A stretch of DNA of 64,000 nt from an uncultured Nocardiaceae bacterium (GCA_936936565.1 CAKZIX010000121.1:1-64000), one strand, 5' to 3'. Numbered from the stretch's first letter, positions 15,781 to 24,388 are shown. The notes: generated by a model from the letters alone, not told the origin. Program-made: numbers and translations.

Positions 15781-16629
15781 CTATCTCGGCGGCCGCCCAG
15801 GCACCTGCGACTTCGCCGCCACGCCGATGGTGAGCGACGCCGTCATCGTCGTGGCAGGCGTGCCTCCCATGGTTGCCATTTCGGCAGTCCAGCCGTCGCC
15901 GAACACGTTGTCGCGGTCCAGGCTGATCCGCGACAGGTTCGAAATGCTTTGGCTGTAACCGGAATCCGCGGCATAGACGGCGTCGCAGGCGTCCTTGGGC
16001 AGCGCGATCTGCGACGTGAGCCGTGCGTTGGCGCCGGCCACGGCGACCTCCAGCGAGTCGTACACCTCGAAATGCAGGTGCGGCCAGCGACCGGCGTAGC
16101 AGCCCGGAAACACCGACGTGAAGCCGAGGTTGCCGGATGCGTCGGCCACCTGCACGCCGCGCAGATAGTTCTGCTCGGTGACCCCGTCGCTGTAGAGCGA
16201 ATAGCGGCCTTCGCGGTCGCACTGCCACAGGTAGACGGCCATGCCCGCGCCGGGCGCGCCGCGCACCAGATCCACCAACGACAGCCGCAGTGTCATCGGA
16301 ACACCTTGGGCCGCACCGGAATATGGGCCGAAGCTGGGCCGGATGTCGGAGCGCAGCACCCCGGACTCGAGCAGCACGTTCGGCCCGTTGGTGCCGTCGC
16401 CCGGATACGGCCCCGCGGTCTCGGCGGGTGCGGGCGCGACGTCGCCGGGCGCCGCGGCACTGGACGTCGCAGCGGCACCGGAGGTCTCGGCTCTGCTCGA
16501 CGACACCGACGGCGGCGTCGTCTCAGCTGCGCACGCCGCGGCGACCGATGCAGCGCCGACCAACAGCAGCATCCGGCGCCGCGACATCACCTTCAGGTCG
16601 TGGGCCAGGCCCAGGTCGTGCTCGTGCAT
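15781..16629 (-). CDS. exported intradiol-type dioxygenase
   Basis: A 282-residue protein of the intradiol ring-cleavage dioxygenase fold. A twin-arginine-like signal SRRRMLLLVGAASVAAACA is present; the Cys may be a weak lipobox. Key motifs are ETAGPYPGDG, VYLWQCDREGRYSLYSDG and CYAGRWPHLHFEV, where Tyr and the two His fit the non-haem iron ligands. Extracytoplasmic homologues exist in many actinobacteria with unknown substrates. ATG 16629 follows GGGAGA. A second ATG in the chain (MSRRRM) is a possible shorter start. Confidence 0.82.
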   Translation of the reverse strand: MHEHDLGLAHDLKVMSRRRMLLLVGAASVAAACAAETTPPSVSSSRAETSGAAATSSAAAPGDVAPAPAETAGPYPGDGTNGPNVLLESGVLRSDIRPSFGPYSGAAQGVPMTLRLSLVDLVRGAPGAGMAVYLWQCDREGRYSLYSDGVTEQNYLRGVQVADASGNLGFTSVFPGCYAGRWPHLHFEVYDSLEVAVAGANARLTSQIALPKDACDAVYAADSGYSQSISNLSRISLDRDNVFGDGWTAEMATMGGTPATTMTASLTIGVAAKSQVPGRPPR

Positions 16630-16860
16630 CGGAGGTCTCCCTTTCGTCGCCATTCACGCTAGGGACGCACGCTGCGCGCTGTCTGGGCAATCGCTGCCAG
16701 GTTCCTGGGAACGTCTCCGGTCGGTTCTCGGTGACGATGGCCGCGAGCGCCTCGGTGATCCACGACTCGACGGCGTCGGCGCCCACTGCGACGGCGCGCA
16801 GCGGTCCGGGTTGACGACTTCGTGTTTCGTCAATCAGATGTCGACGTCGCACCGACTGTA

Positions 16861-16905
16861 TGAAGGCGACCTCCATTCACCCAGGCGAAATGCAGGCCGC
16901 CTTCA
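16861..16905 (-). terminator. long hairpin downstream of the acyl-CoA dehydrogenase
   Basis: The arms 16861-16877 and 16889-16905 pair at 15 of 17 positions around an 11-nt loop (TGAAGGCG at one end, CGCCTTCA at the other). It lies 9 bp past the stop of the minus-strand dehydrogenase gene and probably ends its transcript. There is no U-run, so a protein- or Rho-assisted mode is possible. The surrounding gap 16630-16914 also holds TTGACGA / TCGTCAA (16811-16833) and no gene. Confidence 0.6.
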
Positions 16906-16914
16906 CGCGGTCCA

Positions 16915-18057
16915 CTACTTGTAGCCGAGGGTCTTCGCGGCGAGGTCGAGCATCACCTCGTCGGCGCCACCGCCGATCGGCAGGATGCGGGCGTCGCGGT
17001 AGTGCCGCTCCACCTCCGATTCGCGCATGTAACCCATGCCGCCGTGCAGCTGCACGGCCTGGTCGACGACGAAAGTGCAAGCGTCCGTTGCGTTCTTCTT
17101 CGCCAGGCACACCTGCGGAATGATCACTTCGCCGGCGGCCACCCGGATCGCGACCTGGCGGGTGTAGGTGCGCGCCACGTCGACCGCCCGGAACATCTCG
17201 ACCAACTTGTGTTGCACCACTTGACGACTGATCAGCGGGCGACCGAAAGTCTCACGGGCACGGCACCATTCGAGCGTGAGATCGAGGCAGCGCTGGGCAA
17301 TCGCGTACGCGTGCACGGCGAGTCCGACGCGCTCGTTCTGGAATTGCTGCATCAACTGGACGAAGCCGCCGTGCTCGGCCCCGACGAGGTTCGCCGCCGG
17401 TACCCGACAGTCGGTGAAGGCCAGCTCGGCCGTGTCCGAGCACCACCAGCCCAGCTTCTCCAGCTTGCGCGACACCGTGAAGCCCGGTGTGCCCTTTTCG
17501 ATCACGAGCAGGGAGATGCCGCCGTAGCCGGCGTCGCCGGTGCGCACGGCAGTGGTGACGAAATCGGCGCGGGTGCCGGAGGTGATGTAGGTCTTGGCGC
17601 CGTTGACGATGAATTCGTCGCCGTCGCGTTTGGCGGTGGTGCGCAGGTTGGCCACGTCGGAACCGCCGTCGGGTTCGGTAACGGCCAGCGACACGATCTT
17701 CTCCCCGGCCAGCGCCGGCTTGACGAACCGTTCGATGTGATCCGGGTTGCCGGCAGTTGCGATGTGCGGCAAGCCGATTCCATGAGTGAACAGCGAGGCG
17801 AGCAGGCCCGAGGAGCCGCCGGATTCGATGATCGCCTCGGTGACGACGTGCACGTCGATCGAATCGCCGCCGCTGCCGCCGATTTCTTCGGGGAAGCCGA
17901 GGCCGAGCAGCCCGAGCTCGGCGGCCTTGCGGTGCAGGTCGAGCGGCAGTGCCTGGTCGCGCTCCCACTGGTCGATGTTCGGGACGATTTCCTTGAGTGT
18001 GAACCGGCGGGTCGTTTCGCGCAGTTCGCGGCGCTCGGGTGTGTCGAACAGGTCCAT
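16915..18057 (-). CDS. acyl-CoA dehydrogenase (LCAD/IVD-like catalytic layout)
   Basis: A 380-residue FAD enzyme: SLAVTEPDGGSDVANL, YITSGTRADF and the C-terminal QLHGGMGYMRESEVERHYRDAR are family-typical. At the position where medium-chain enzymes carry Glu (YEGT) it reads IGGGADEVM, so that base is absent. A Glu in FQNERVGLAV matches the alternative base position of long-chain and isovaleryl-CoA enzymes. ATG 18057 follows GGAAGGA. A 20-bp-class palindrome lies 22 bp upstream and is shared with the divergent LysE gene. Confidence 0.9.
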   Translation of the reverse strand: MDLFDTPERRELRETTRRFTLKEIVPNIDQWERDQALPLDLHRKAAELGLLGLGFPEEIGGSGGDSIDVHVVTEAIIESGGSSGLLASLFTHGIGLPHIATAGNPDHIERFVKPALAGEKIVSLAVTEPDGGSDVANLRTTAKRDGDEFIVNGAKTYITSGTRADFVTTAVRTGDAGYGGISLLVIEKGTPGFTVSRKLEKLGWWCSDTAELAFTDCRVPAANLVGAEHGGFVQLMQQFQNERVGLAVHAYAIAQRCLDLTLEWCRARETFGRPLISRQVVQHKLVEMFRAVDVARTYTRQVAIRVAAGEVIIPQVCLAKKNATDACTFVVDQAVQLHGGMGYMRESEVERHYRDARILPIGGGADEVMLDLAAKTLGYK

Positions 18058-18078
18058 CGGGTGTCCTTCCGCGGCGGA

Positions 18079-18102
18079 AAAACAATCAGCAGTGATTGTT
18101 TT
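18079..18102. promoter_or_regulatory. perfect 10-bp inverted repeat, 4-bp spacer (TetR-like operator)
   Basis: AAAACAATCA (18079-18088) is followed after GCAG by its exact reverse complement (18093-18102). The AT-rich palindrome stands out in this GC-rich sequence. It lies 22 bp from the dehydrogenase start and 42 bp from the LysE start, so one regulator could control both. No regulator gene is adjacent. Confidence 0.6.
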
Positions 18103-18143
18103 CATGAGGGAGTGTAGTGCCTCAGAAGGAGGTCGTACATCCG

Positions 18144-18755
18144 ATGAGCGTCGAATTCCTGGTGACAACCCTCGTCATCGTCGCCACGCCGGGCACCGGC
18201 GCGCTGTTCACGGTGGCCGCCGGGCTGGCGCGCGGCACCCGGGCCAGCGTGGTCGCGGCGTTCGGCTGCACGCTCGGCTGTGTACCGCACATGGTCGCGG
18301 CCATCACCGGCCTGGCGGCGCTGCTGCACACCAGTGCCATTGCCTTCCAGACGCTCAAGTATCTCGGCGTCGCCTATCTGCTCTACCTGGCATGGAACAC
18401 TTTCCGCGACAAGGGTGCACTCGGTGTCACTCCGGAGGGGCAGCCGCGTTCAGCGCTGCAGGTGATTACCTCGGCAGTGCTCATCAATCTGCTCAACCCG
18501 AAGCTCACGATCTTCTTCTTCGCGTTCCTGCCGCTGTTCGTGCGTGCCGACGAACCGAACGCGCTGGCCCGCATGCTCGAACTCAGCGGCGTGTTCATGC
18601 TGGCGACGTTCGTCGTGTTCGCGCTGTACGGGTTGCTGGCGGCCGCGGTGCGCGACCATGTGCTGGCCCGCCCGGCCGTCGTGGCCTGGATGCGCCGGGT
18701 GTTCGGGGCCTCGTTCGTGGCGCTGGCCGGCAAGCTGGCCTTCACCAACCAATAG
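18144..18755 (+). CDS. LysE/RhtB-family exporter
   Basis: A 203-residue membrane protein with about six helices; TPGTGALFTVAAGLARGTRASVVAAFG and NPKLTIFFFAFLPLFV are signature stretches of amino-acid exporters of the LysE/RhtB family. Substrate unknown. AAGGAGG (18126-18132) precedes ATG 18144. It is divergent from an acyl-CoA dehydrogenase across a strong palindrome. Confidence 0.87.
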   Translation: MSVEFLVTTLVIVATPGTGALFTVAAGLARGTRASVVAAFGCTLGCVPHMVAAITGLAALLHTSAIAFQTLKYLGVAYLLYLAWNTFRDKGALGVTPEGQPRSALQVITSAVLINLLNPKLTIFFFAFLPLFVRADEPNALARMLELSGVFMLATFVVFALYGLLAAAVRDHVLARPAVVAWMRRVFGASFVALAGKLAFTNQ

Positions 18756-18813
18756 GCATGCCCGCAAGATTGTGGGGTTCGCCCAATCGGTCGGGCCGAT
18801 ACAGTCCTCTGCT

Positions 18814-20547
18814 GTGAAGGGTTTGCGCTGGGCCGTGCTGGCCGTCGCGGCTGGCCTGCTCGGCGTGGTGCCCCCGGCGGCCGCCGACCCGGCGCCGAAC
18901 ACCGTCGTGCCCGCCGACGCGGTGTGGAGCGAGGAGTACATCACCGAGCCGGACGGCACCGTGCTGCACGCGGATGTGTTGCGGCCCAAGCATCTTGCGC
19001 CCGGTACCAAGACTCCGGTCATTCTGGCGGTCGGACCGTACTTCAATCACGCCGGCCAGGGCGGAGTCTTCGGCCAGGTCAGCGATCTGCCGCCCTACGG
19101 GCTGGGTACCTCGGTCGGCGCCTCCACACGCTTCCTCGACCTGCTCGACGGCGCCCGGCTCATGGCCCGCGGCTACACCTTCGTCATGGTCGACTCGCGC
19201 GGCACCGGCGGCAGCACCGGCTGCCCGGACTTCATCGGCCCCGGCGAGCAGGCCGACGTGGACGCGGCGATCCGCTGGGCCGCCACCCAGCCGTGGTCCA
19301 CCGGCAAGGTCGGCATGTACGGCAAGTCCTACGACGGCACCACCGGGCTGGTCGGCGTCGGGCTGCGCACACCCGGGCTGGCCGCGGTGGTCGCCCAGGA
19401 GCCGATGTACGACCTGTACCGATGGCTGTTCTACAACGGCGTGCGCTACCACCGTTCGCCGGTGATCCCCGCCTGGTACACGACCGTCGCCGCCACGCCG
19501 GGCGTGCCCGGCGCGGACAGCACGCGCTACATGAACGCTTCCGTCGAGAACTTCCTGCGCCCGAGTTGCCTTGCGGATGCCGCGCTTTCGGGTCAGGACG
19601 GCAACTGGACGCTGCCGTACTGGCGCAGCCGAGACATCTTCGCCAAGTTGCAGGGTTCGACGGTGCCGCTGTTTCTGATGCAGGGCTTTCTCGAATCGAA
19701 CACTCGCCCCGACGGTCTGGTGGAGACGATGCAGGCGGTGCAGGGGCCGCGGCGGGCCTGGCTGGGCATGTGGAATCACGTGCGAGGCAACGAAACCGAC
19801 GCCAACGGTGCGCCGATCACCGGTCGCGAGGGGTGGTTCGACGAAGTGATGCGCTTCTACGACGAGCATCTCAAGGGCATCGTCCCCGCCCAGCGCGACC
19901 CGGCGGTGGTGGTGCAGAGCAGCGACGGCCGCTGGCGTCGCGAAGCCACGTGGCCGCCGGCGCAACCCACGAATGTTGTTGCGCCGGTAGCCCGTGGCAG
20001 CTATCTCGACCTGGCACCCGCGTTCGGCGCCGGTGCGAATGCCGGTGCCGCCGATGTCAACAAGGGGCTGTGGACGGTGTCGGCGCCGCTGCCGGGGGAA
20101 CGGCACCTCGCGGGCATGCCGAGCGTAGTCGTCAACGCGCGCAGCCCATTCCACGGTTCGAATGTCACCGTCGACGTTTACGACGTCGCCGACGACGGGA
20201 CGGGCGTGCTGGTCACCCGGGGCACCGCGCTCACGGTCGGCGCAGACACCATGCGGTTCAACCTGCTCCCCACGGACTGGCGATTCGCGCGCGGGCATCG
20301 CATCGCGGTGCGGCTCACCAACGCCAACTTCGACTGGTGGCTGCACGTCCCGAACGCGGGCACCGTCACCGTCGACGGCGGGCAGCTCACGCTGCCGCTG
20401 ACCTGTGGGCCCGAGCAGGAAATCGCCGGGCTCCGGTCGAGCTACCTGGACACCTACGTGTCCGGGCCGGGCCGCTACCAGGTCCCCGCCGAGGTGTTGC
20501 GCGCGCCGGCGGTGGACTTCGCCGGACTGTCGAACGCCTGCTCCTAG
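18814..20547 (+). CDS. secreted CocE/NonD (X-Pro dipeptidyl-peptidase S15) hydrolase
   Basis: A 577-residue exported alpha/beta-hydrolase. The signal peptide is cut near PAAADP (~25). The nucleophile elbow GKSYDG has Ser at ~172; the preceding MVDSRGTGGSTG is typical of CocE-type enzymes. The C-terminal ~200 residues form the jelly-roll X-Pro DAP domain (RFNLLPTDWRFARGHRIAVRL). Such enzymes split esters or acyl-peptide bonds outside the cell. GTG 18814 has TACAGT nine bases upstream and no ribosome site, so the message may be leaderless. Confidence 0.88.
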   Translation: MKGLRWAVLAVAAGLLGVVPPAAADPAPNTVVPADAVWSEEYITEPDGTVLHADVLRPKHLAPGTKTPVILAVGPYFNHAGQGGVFGQVSDLPPYGLGTSVGASTRFLDLLDGARLMARGYTFVMVDSRGTGGSTGCPDFIGPGEQADVDAAIRWAATQPWSTGKVGMYGKSYDGTTGLVGVGLRTPGLAAVVAQEPMYDLYRWLFYNGVRYHRSPVIPAWYTTVAATPGVPGADSTRYMNASVENFLRPSCLADAALSGQDGNWTLPYWRSRDIFAKLQGSTVPLFLMQGFLESNTRPDGLVETMQAVQGPRRAWLGMWNHVRGNETDANGAPITGREGWFDEVMRFYDEHLKGIVPAQRDPAVVVQSSDGRWRREATWPPAQPTNVVAPVARGSYLDLAPAFGAGANAGAADVNKGLWTVSAPLPGERHLAGMPSVVVNARSPFHGSNVTVDVYDVADDGTGVLVTRGTALTVGADTMRFNLLPTDWRFARGHRIAVRLTNANFDWWLHVPNAGTVTVDGGQLTLPLTCGPEQEIAGLRSSYLDTYVSGPGRYQVPAEVLRAPAVDFAGLSNACS

Positions 20548-20609
20548 CGCACAGCGGGCCGCGCGATCACACAATTCGATCGTTCGGCAGCGAGTTACGA
20601 TTGGCCGTC

Positions 20610-21080
20610 ATGGACGACGCGCGCTGGCTCGACGACGACGAGTCGCGCGCATGGCGCGGGCATCTGCAGTTCAACGGCGTGCTGACCAACCGGATCGGCC
20701 GGGACCTGAACGTCGACTCCGGACTTACCTTCGCCGAGTACCACGTGCTCGCCACGCTGTCGGAAATCCCGGGGCGCCGGCTGCGGATGAGCGATCTGGC
20801 CGAGGCGCTGCACTGGTCGCGCAGCCGCACCTCCCATCAGATCGGCCGGATGGAACGCCAGGGCTTGATCGCGCGCGAACCCGATGTCGACGACAGCCGA
20901 GGCGCGGTGGCCGTGCTGACCGACAAGGGCTTCGACGCGGTGCATCAGGCCGCGCCCGCCCACGTCGACAGCGCCCGCCGGCACTTCCTCAGCCACCTCA
21001 CCCGCGAACAGATCGTCACCCTCGGCGAGATCTACCGGCACCTGTTGGCCGCGATGGCCGACGAAGAGAAGACACCCTGA
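20610..21080 (+). CDS. MarR-family regulator
   Basis: A 156-residue winged-helix protein. The DNA-binding core GRRLRMSDLAEALHWSRSRTSHQIGRMERQGLI and wing PDVDDSRGAVAVLTDKG are diagnostic. A TACGAT box lies eight bases before ATG 20610, which suggests a leaderless transcript. Target unknown; the flanking hydrolase and lipase genes are candidates. A repeated hairpin element begins right after its stop codon. Confidence 0.88.
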   Translation: MDDARWLDDDESRAWRGHLQFNGVLTNRIGRDLNVDSGLTFAEYHVLATLSEIPGRRLRMSDLAEALHWSRSRTSHQIGRMERQGLIAREPDVDDSRGAVAVLTDKGFDAVHQAAPAHVDSARRHFLSHLTREQIVTLGEIYRHLLAAMADEEKTP

Positions 21081-21132
21081 GGAAGACCACGCGAGGCCAG
21101 GCGCGCGAACCGCGGCGGCGGAGCCGCCGCCA
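21081..21132. repeat. intergenic repeat R1, copy A, with GCGGCGGC hairpin
   Basis: The ~52-bp stretch starting GGAAGACCACGCGAGG and ending in the hairpin GCGGCGGC-GGA-GCCGCCGC (21112-21130) recurs at 52292-52343 with two substitutions and one inserted base. This copy begins directly after the marR stop codon and may act as its terminator. Here the longer inverted repeat seen around copy B is absent. Confidence 0.75.
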
Positions 21133-21240
21133 TCCAACACTGTGATCCACGCCGCATTTCTGGCACATGTGTGAGTCACACCACTATGGTGTTCGGTCGG
21201 GGTTGATCTACGCACGTCGAGCGCGAGGAGACCGGGGACG

Positions 21241-22470
21241 TTGCACATCGGGACGGGGATCGTCGAGGGTTGGCGGCGTCTGGTCGGGGCGTTGGTGTTG
21301 GTGGTATCGGTGGCCGCTGTGGCGGCCCCGCCGGTGGCGGCACAACCGCTGTATCCGGTTCCTGATCCGGACCCGTTCTACGCGGCGCCGCCGGACGTTG
21401 CGCGTTATGCGCCGGGGGATGTGATCGACAGCCGGCCGATGCCGCCGCTGCTGGAGTTTCCGGGCACCGAGGTGCGGATGGTGAAGTTCCGGTCCACCAA
21501 TTCTGCGGGCGATCCGATTGCGGCCACGTCGATCGTGTTGAAGCCGAGTGGTTTTCGGGCCAATGCGCCGGTGTTGTCGTATCAGCACATCATCAACGGT
21601 CTCGGCACCAAGTGTGCGGTGTCGCGCGCCTTGTACAGCTCCGATCCGTTGCTGACGATCCGGGAGGCGCCGGCGTTGAACGTGGCGCTGCAGCGGGGCT
21701 GGATGATTGCGTTGCCGGATCATCTGGGCCCGACGAGTGCCTACGGCGCGGCCCGGCTCGGCGGCATGATCACCCTCGACGGTGTCCGTGCGGTGCATCG
21801 CACGCCGGGGCTGGACGCTGGGGCGAGCCCGGTGGCGCTGGCCGGGTATTCGGGCGGCGGCATGGCCACCGCGTGGGCGGCCGCCTTGCAGCCGACGTAT
21901 GCGCCCGAACTGCGCATCGTCGGTGCCGCGGCGGGCGGGGTGCCGATGAACATCAGCAAGATGGCGCGGGCGCTCGGCGATGCTCCGCATCCGGCGTTCG
22001 GCTTGGCGATGGCGGCGGCGATCGGCCTGGAGCGCGAGTATCCCGAGCGGTTTCCATTGAGCACCCAGCTGAATGCGAAGGGCATAGCGCTGCGCAATCA
22101 GATGGCGAACGGGTGCACCAACGAGATCCTCGGCAACGGGGTAGGGCGCAGCGTGCCGGAGTTGGCGGCGTCGAAGGCGTTGCAGACGGATCCGCGAGCG
22201 TGGGCGGTGGGTGACGAGAACAGTCTGGAGTTCTATGCCGGCGTGCCCGCGATGCCGATCTACGAGTGGCACAGCCCGATCGACGGGCTGATTCCGATCG
22301 ATTCGATCGATGTCACGGTGCGCCGCTACTGCGGTGCGGGGGTGCGGATTCAGTCCGAGACATTCACCAGTCCCGATCACTTGACCACGGCCGTGCTGGG
22401 CTTGCCGGCCGCGTTGCACTACGTCGACGAGCGCTTCCGGGGGGTGCCCGCGCCATCGAACTGCCGCTGA
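21241..22470 (+). CDS. secretory lipase (LIP family)
   Basis: A 409-residue exported alpha/beta-hydrolase of the fungal-type secretory lipase family that is widespread in Nocardia and Rhodococcus. A signal peptide runs to about residue 35 (cut near VAAQP). The nucleophile elbow GYSGGG has Ser ~204; Asp in HSPIDGLIP and His in SPDHLT complete the likely triad. The TTG start at 21241 has GAGGAG ~13 bases upstream and is uncertain. It would hydrolyse triacylglycerols or related esters outside the cell. Confidence 0.85.
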   Translation: MHIGTGIVEGWRRLVGALVLVVSVAAVAAPPVAAQPLYPVPDPDPFYAAPPDVARYAPGDVIDSRPMPPLLEFPGTEVRMVKFRSTNSAGDPIAATSIVLKPSGFRANAPVLSYQHIINGLGTKCAVSRALYSSDPLLTIREAPALNVALQRGWMIALPDHLGPTSAYGAARLGGMITLDGVRAVHRTPGLDAGASPVALAGYSGGGMATAWAAALQPTYAPELRIVGAAAGGVPMNISKMARALGDAPHPAFGLAMAAAIGLEREYPERFPLSTQLNAKGIALRNQMANGCTNEILGNGVGRSVPELAASKALQTDPRAWAVGDENSLEFYAGVPAMPIYEWHSPIDGLIPIDSIDVTVRRYCGAGVRIQSETFTSPDHLTTAVLGLPAALHYVDERFRGVPAPSNCR

Positions 22471-22682
22471 CTCGATCGCCCCAGGCTGGCCTGCAGGGCG
22501 TGTACCCCCGTGTGGAGCCGCTCGCGGATCTGCGCGGGGTCGGTCGCGGTGTGGTTGGCGATGCGTTGGCAGGTGAGCCGTTCGTAGCAGGCGAGTACGA
22601 CGGCGGTCCGGTCGGCTTCGGGCAGCGCTTGCAGCGCGGCCAGGATCTGGGCGCGCTCGGGGCGGTGACTGTCTTCGCGCAT
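22419..22682 (-). CDS. small sigma-70 region-4-like protein
   Basis: An 87-residue protein. Residues ~10-65 (ILAALQALPEADRTAVVLACYERLT, then IANHTATDPAQIRERLHTGVHALQASLG) resemble region 4 of ECF sigma factors, with no region 2. It could be a truncated sigma factor or a small DNA-binding regulator. Its 3' end overlaps the convergent lipase gene by 52 bp. ATG 22682 is the only in-frame ATG. Confidence 0.6.
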   Translation of the reverse strand: MREDSHRPERAQILAALQALPEADRTAVVLACYERLTCQRIANHTATDPAQIRERLHTGVHALQASLGRSSQRQFDGAGTPRKRSST

Positions 22683-22831
22683 TTCAGGGCCGATCCTTCG
22701 CCCTCGTGGGCAGCGCCGATAGGCACCTTAGGGTGGGGTTTACCACCCCCTCGGGCAACTGGTCGATTGCACGATTCGCAGTTTCGGTGCCCCCATCGTG
22801 CGCAGTTTTCGCGCACGGGCGCTATCATTTC

Positions 22832-22858
22832 GTTACCTTCTGGGGAATGGTCGTTACC
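22832..22858. promoter_or_regulatory. direct repeat of GTTACC, 21 bp apart, upstream of an M23 gene
   Basis: GTTACC occurs at 22832-22837 and 22853-22858, two helical turns apart, just after a -10-like TATCAT (22823-22828). Tandem GTTAC/GTAAC half-sites are reminiscent of response regulators such as MtrA that control cell-wall hydrolases. The spacing is not the usual one, so this is tentative. Confidence 0.25.
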
Positions 22859-22878
22859 GGTCGATATCGAGGTCGTCA

Positions 22879-23610
22879 GTGCAGCAGTCCGCGTTTGGTC
22901 AGAAGCCGTTGTCCCGCAACGATTTTAACTATGTGATGCGATCTTCGGTCGCGGTCCGCGGCCGGCATCGGGTCGAGACCGACGGCGTCGATCGCACCAC
23001 GATGGCCGCCACTGTCGCGGTTGCCGCCGGTGCGCTGCTGGCCACCTCCTACCAGGCCGGCACGGCGCACGCCGCTCCCGTCGTAGAGCCCGCTCCGGCT
23101 CCGGCGCCCGCTCCGGGCCTGCCCGATCTCGGCGTCGTGCAGAAGCAGGTCGAGCAGCAGGTCCAGCAGTGGCAGAAGGACTTCGAGTCCGCGGTCTTCG
23201 GCGCACGCACCCAGACGGTGAAACCGGTGAACGGCATCGTGACATCGGGTTACGGCTCGCGGTGGGGTTCGATGCACTTCGGTGTGGACATCGCGAACCA
23301 GATCGGCACGCCCATCCAGTCGGTGGCCAACGGCACCGTCATCGAGGCCGGTCCGGCAGCCGGCTTCGGGCTGTGGGTGCGGGTGCGCCACGACGACGGC
23401 ACCACGGCGGTGTACGGGCACGTCAACGACCTCCTGTCGCACGCCGGGCAGCGCGTGAACGCCGGTCAGACCATCGCCACCGTCGGCAACCGGGGCAATT
23501 CCACCGGCCCGCACCTGCACCTGGAGATCTGGCAGCCCAACGGCGCCAAGATCGATCCGGTGCGCTGGCTGGCCGCGCACGGCGTGCACCTGGGCCCCGA
23601 GGCGCACTGA
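22879..23610 (+). CDS. secreted M23 peptidase (LytM-type endopeptidase)
   Basis: A 243-residue protein. The ~50-residue N-terminal part precedes a hydrophobic segment (MAATVAVAAGALLATSYQAGTAHA) that looks like a late signal peptide, then a Pro-Ala linker, a short helical region, and a C-terminal M23 domain. Zinc motifs HFGVD, then HLH in GPHLHLEIW are intact, so it should cut peptidoglycan cross-bridges. GTG 22879 has GAGGT upstream. The protein at 55.6 kb is a paralogue with the same domain. Confidence 0.88.
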   Translation: MQQSAFGQKPLSRNDFNYVMRSSVAVRGRHRVETDGVDRTTMAATVAVAAGALLATSYQAGTAHAAPVVEPAPAPAPAPGLPDLGVVQKQVEQQVQQWQKDFESAVFGARTQTVKPVNGIVTSGYGSRWGSMHFGVDIANQIGTPIQSVANGTVIEAGPAAGFGLWVRVRHDDGTTAVYGHVNDLLSHAGQRVNAGQTIATVGNRGNSTGPHLHLEIWQPNGAKIDPVRWLAAHGVHLGPEAH

Positions 23611-23629
23611 TTGTCCTAGGCTGCAACGC

Positions 23630-24388
23630 ATGGCTCATCCTGTGCGGCAGAACATTCTCATCACCGGCGCCAGTTCCGGTCTCGGCGAGGGCATGGCCCG
23701 GCTGTTCGCGGCCAAGGGCCGCAATCTGGCATTGTGCGCACGGCGGGAAGACCGTCTCGACGCACTCGCCGCCGAACTGCGTGCGCAGCATCCCGGCATC
23801 AACGTGGTCACCTACAAGCTGGACGTGAACGACCACGACGCGGTGTTCCGGGTGTTCGACGAGGCCGATGCCGCGCTCGGTGGCCTGGACCGGGTGATCG
23901 CCAATGCCGGGCTCGGCAAGGGTCAGCCGCTGGGTACCGGGTACTTCGAAGCCAACAAGCAGACGGCCGAAACCAACTTCATCGCGCTGCTCGCCCAGTG
24001 CGAAGCGGCGATGAAGATTTTCCGTGAGCACGGCAAGGGACACCTCGTGGTGGTGTCGTCGATCAGCTCGGTCCGTGGCTTCGCGGGCAACATGACGGCG
24101 TACGCCGCCTCCAAGGCGGCGGCCGCCAGCCTGGCCGAAGGCATCAGATTGGCGATGGTCGGCAAACCCATCGAGGTCACCACGCTGCGCCCGGGGTACA
24201 TCGAATCGGAGATGACGGCCAAGGCCGCCAAGACGTCGATGCTCGCGCCGGCCGAGAAGGGGCACCGCGCGATGGTCGATGCGATCGAGAAGGAAGTCGC
24301 CGACGCGTACGTGCCGTGGTGGCCGTGGACCCCGATGTCGATGGTGATGCGTTTCGCGCCCCTTCCGGTGCTGCGCAAGCTCACCTAG
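23630..24388 (+). CDS. short-chain dehydrogenase/reductase
   Basis: A 252-residue SDR. Cofactor motif TGASSGLGEG near residue 13, NAG, catalytic Ser in VVVSSISS, and YAASK (Tyr-Lys) are all present. An Arg in ARREDRL after strand two favours NADP(H). The C-terminal extension PWWPWTPMSMVMRFAPLPV is hydrophobic and may contact membranes. Substrate unknown. It starts 19 bp after the M23 stop. Confidence 0.9.
   Translation: MAHPVRQNILITGASSGLGEGMARLFAAKGRNLALCARREDRLDALAAELRAQHPGINVVTYKLDVNDHDAVFRVFDEADAALGGLDRVIANAGLGKGQPLGTGYFEANKQTAETNFIALLAQCEAAMKIFREHGKGHLVVVSSISSVRGFAGNMTAYAASKAAAASLAEGIRLAMVGKPIEVTTLRPGYIESEMTAKAAKTSMLAPAEKGHRAMVDAIEKEVADAYVPWWPWTPMSMVMRFAPLPVLRKLT

Noticed and set aside
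16523..16876. 117-codon minus-strand frame between dioxygenase and dehydrogenase
   Set aside because: Overlaps the dioxygenase start and a hairpin; composition gives no sign of a gene.
18742..20574. 610-codon minus-strand frame opposite the CocE gene
   Set aside because: Arg/Gly/Ala-rich composition with no motif, while the other strand encodes a complete hydrolase with signal peptide and catalytic motifs.
22683..22878. Possible c-di-AMP (ydaO) riboswitch upstream of the M23 gene
   Set aside because: Such switches often precede actinobacterial cell-wall hydrolases, but the conserved motifs are not present; only simple hairpins (22731-22748, 22796-22816) are seen.
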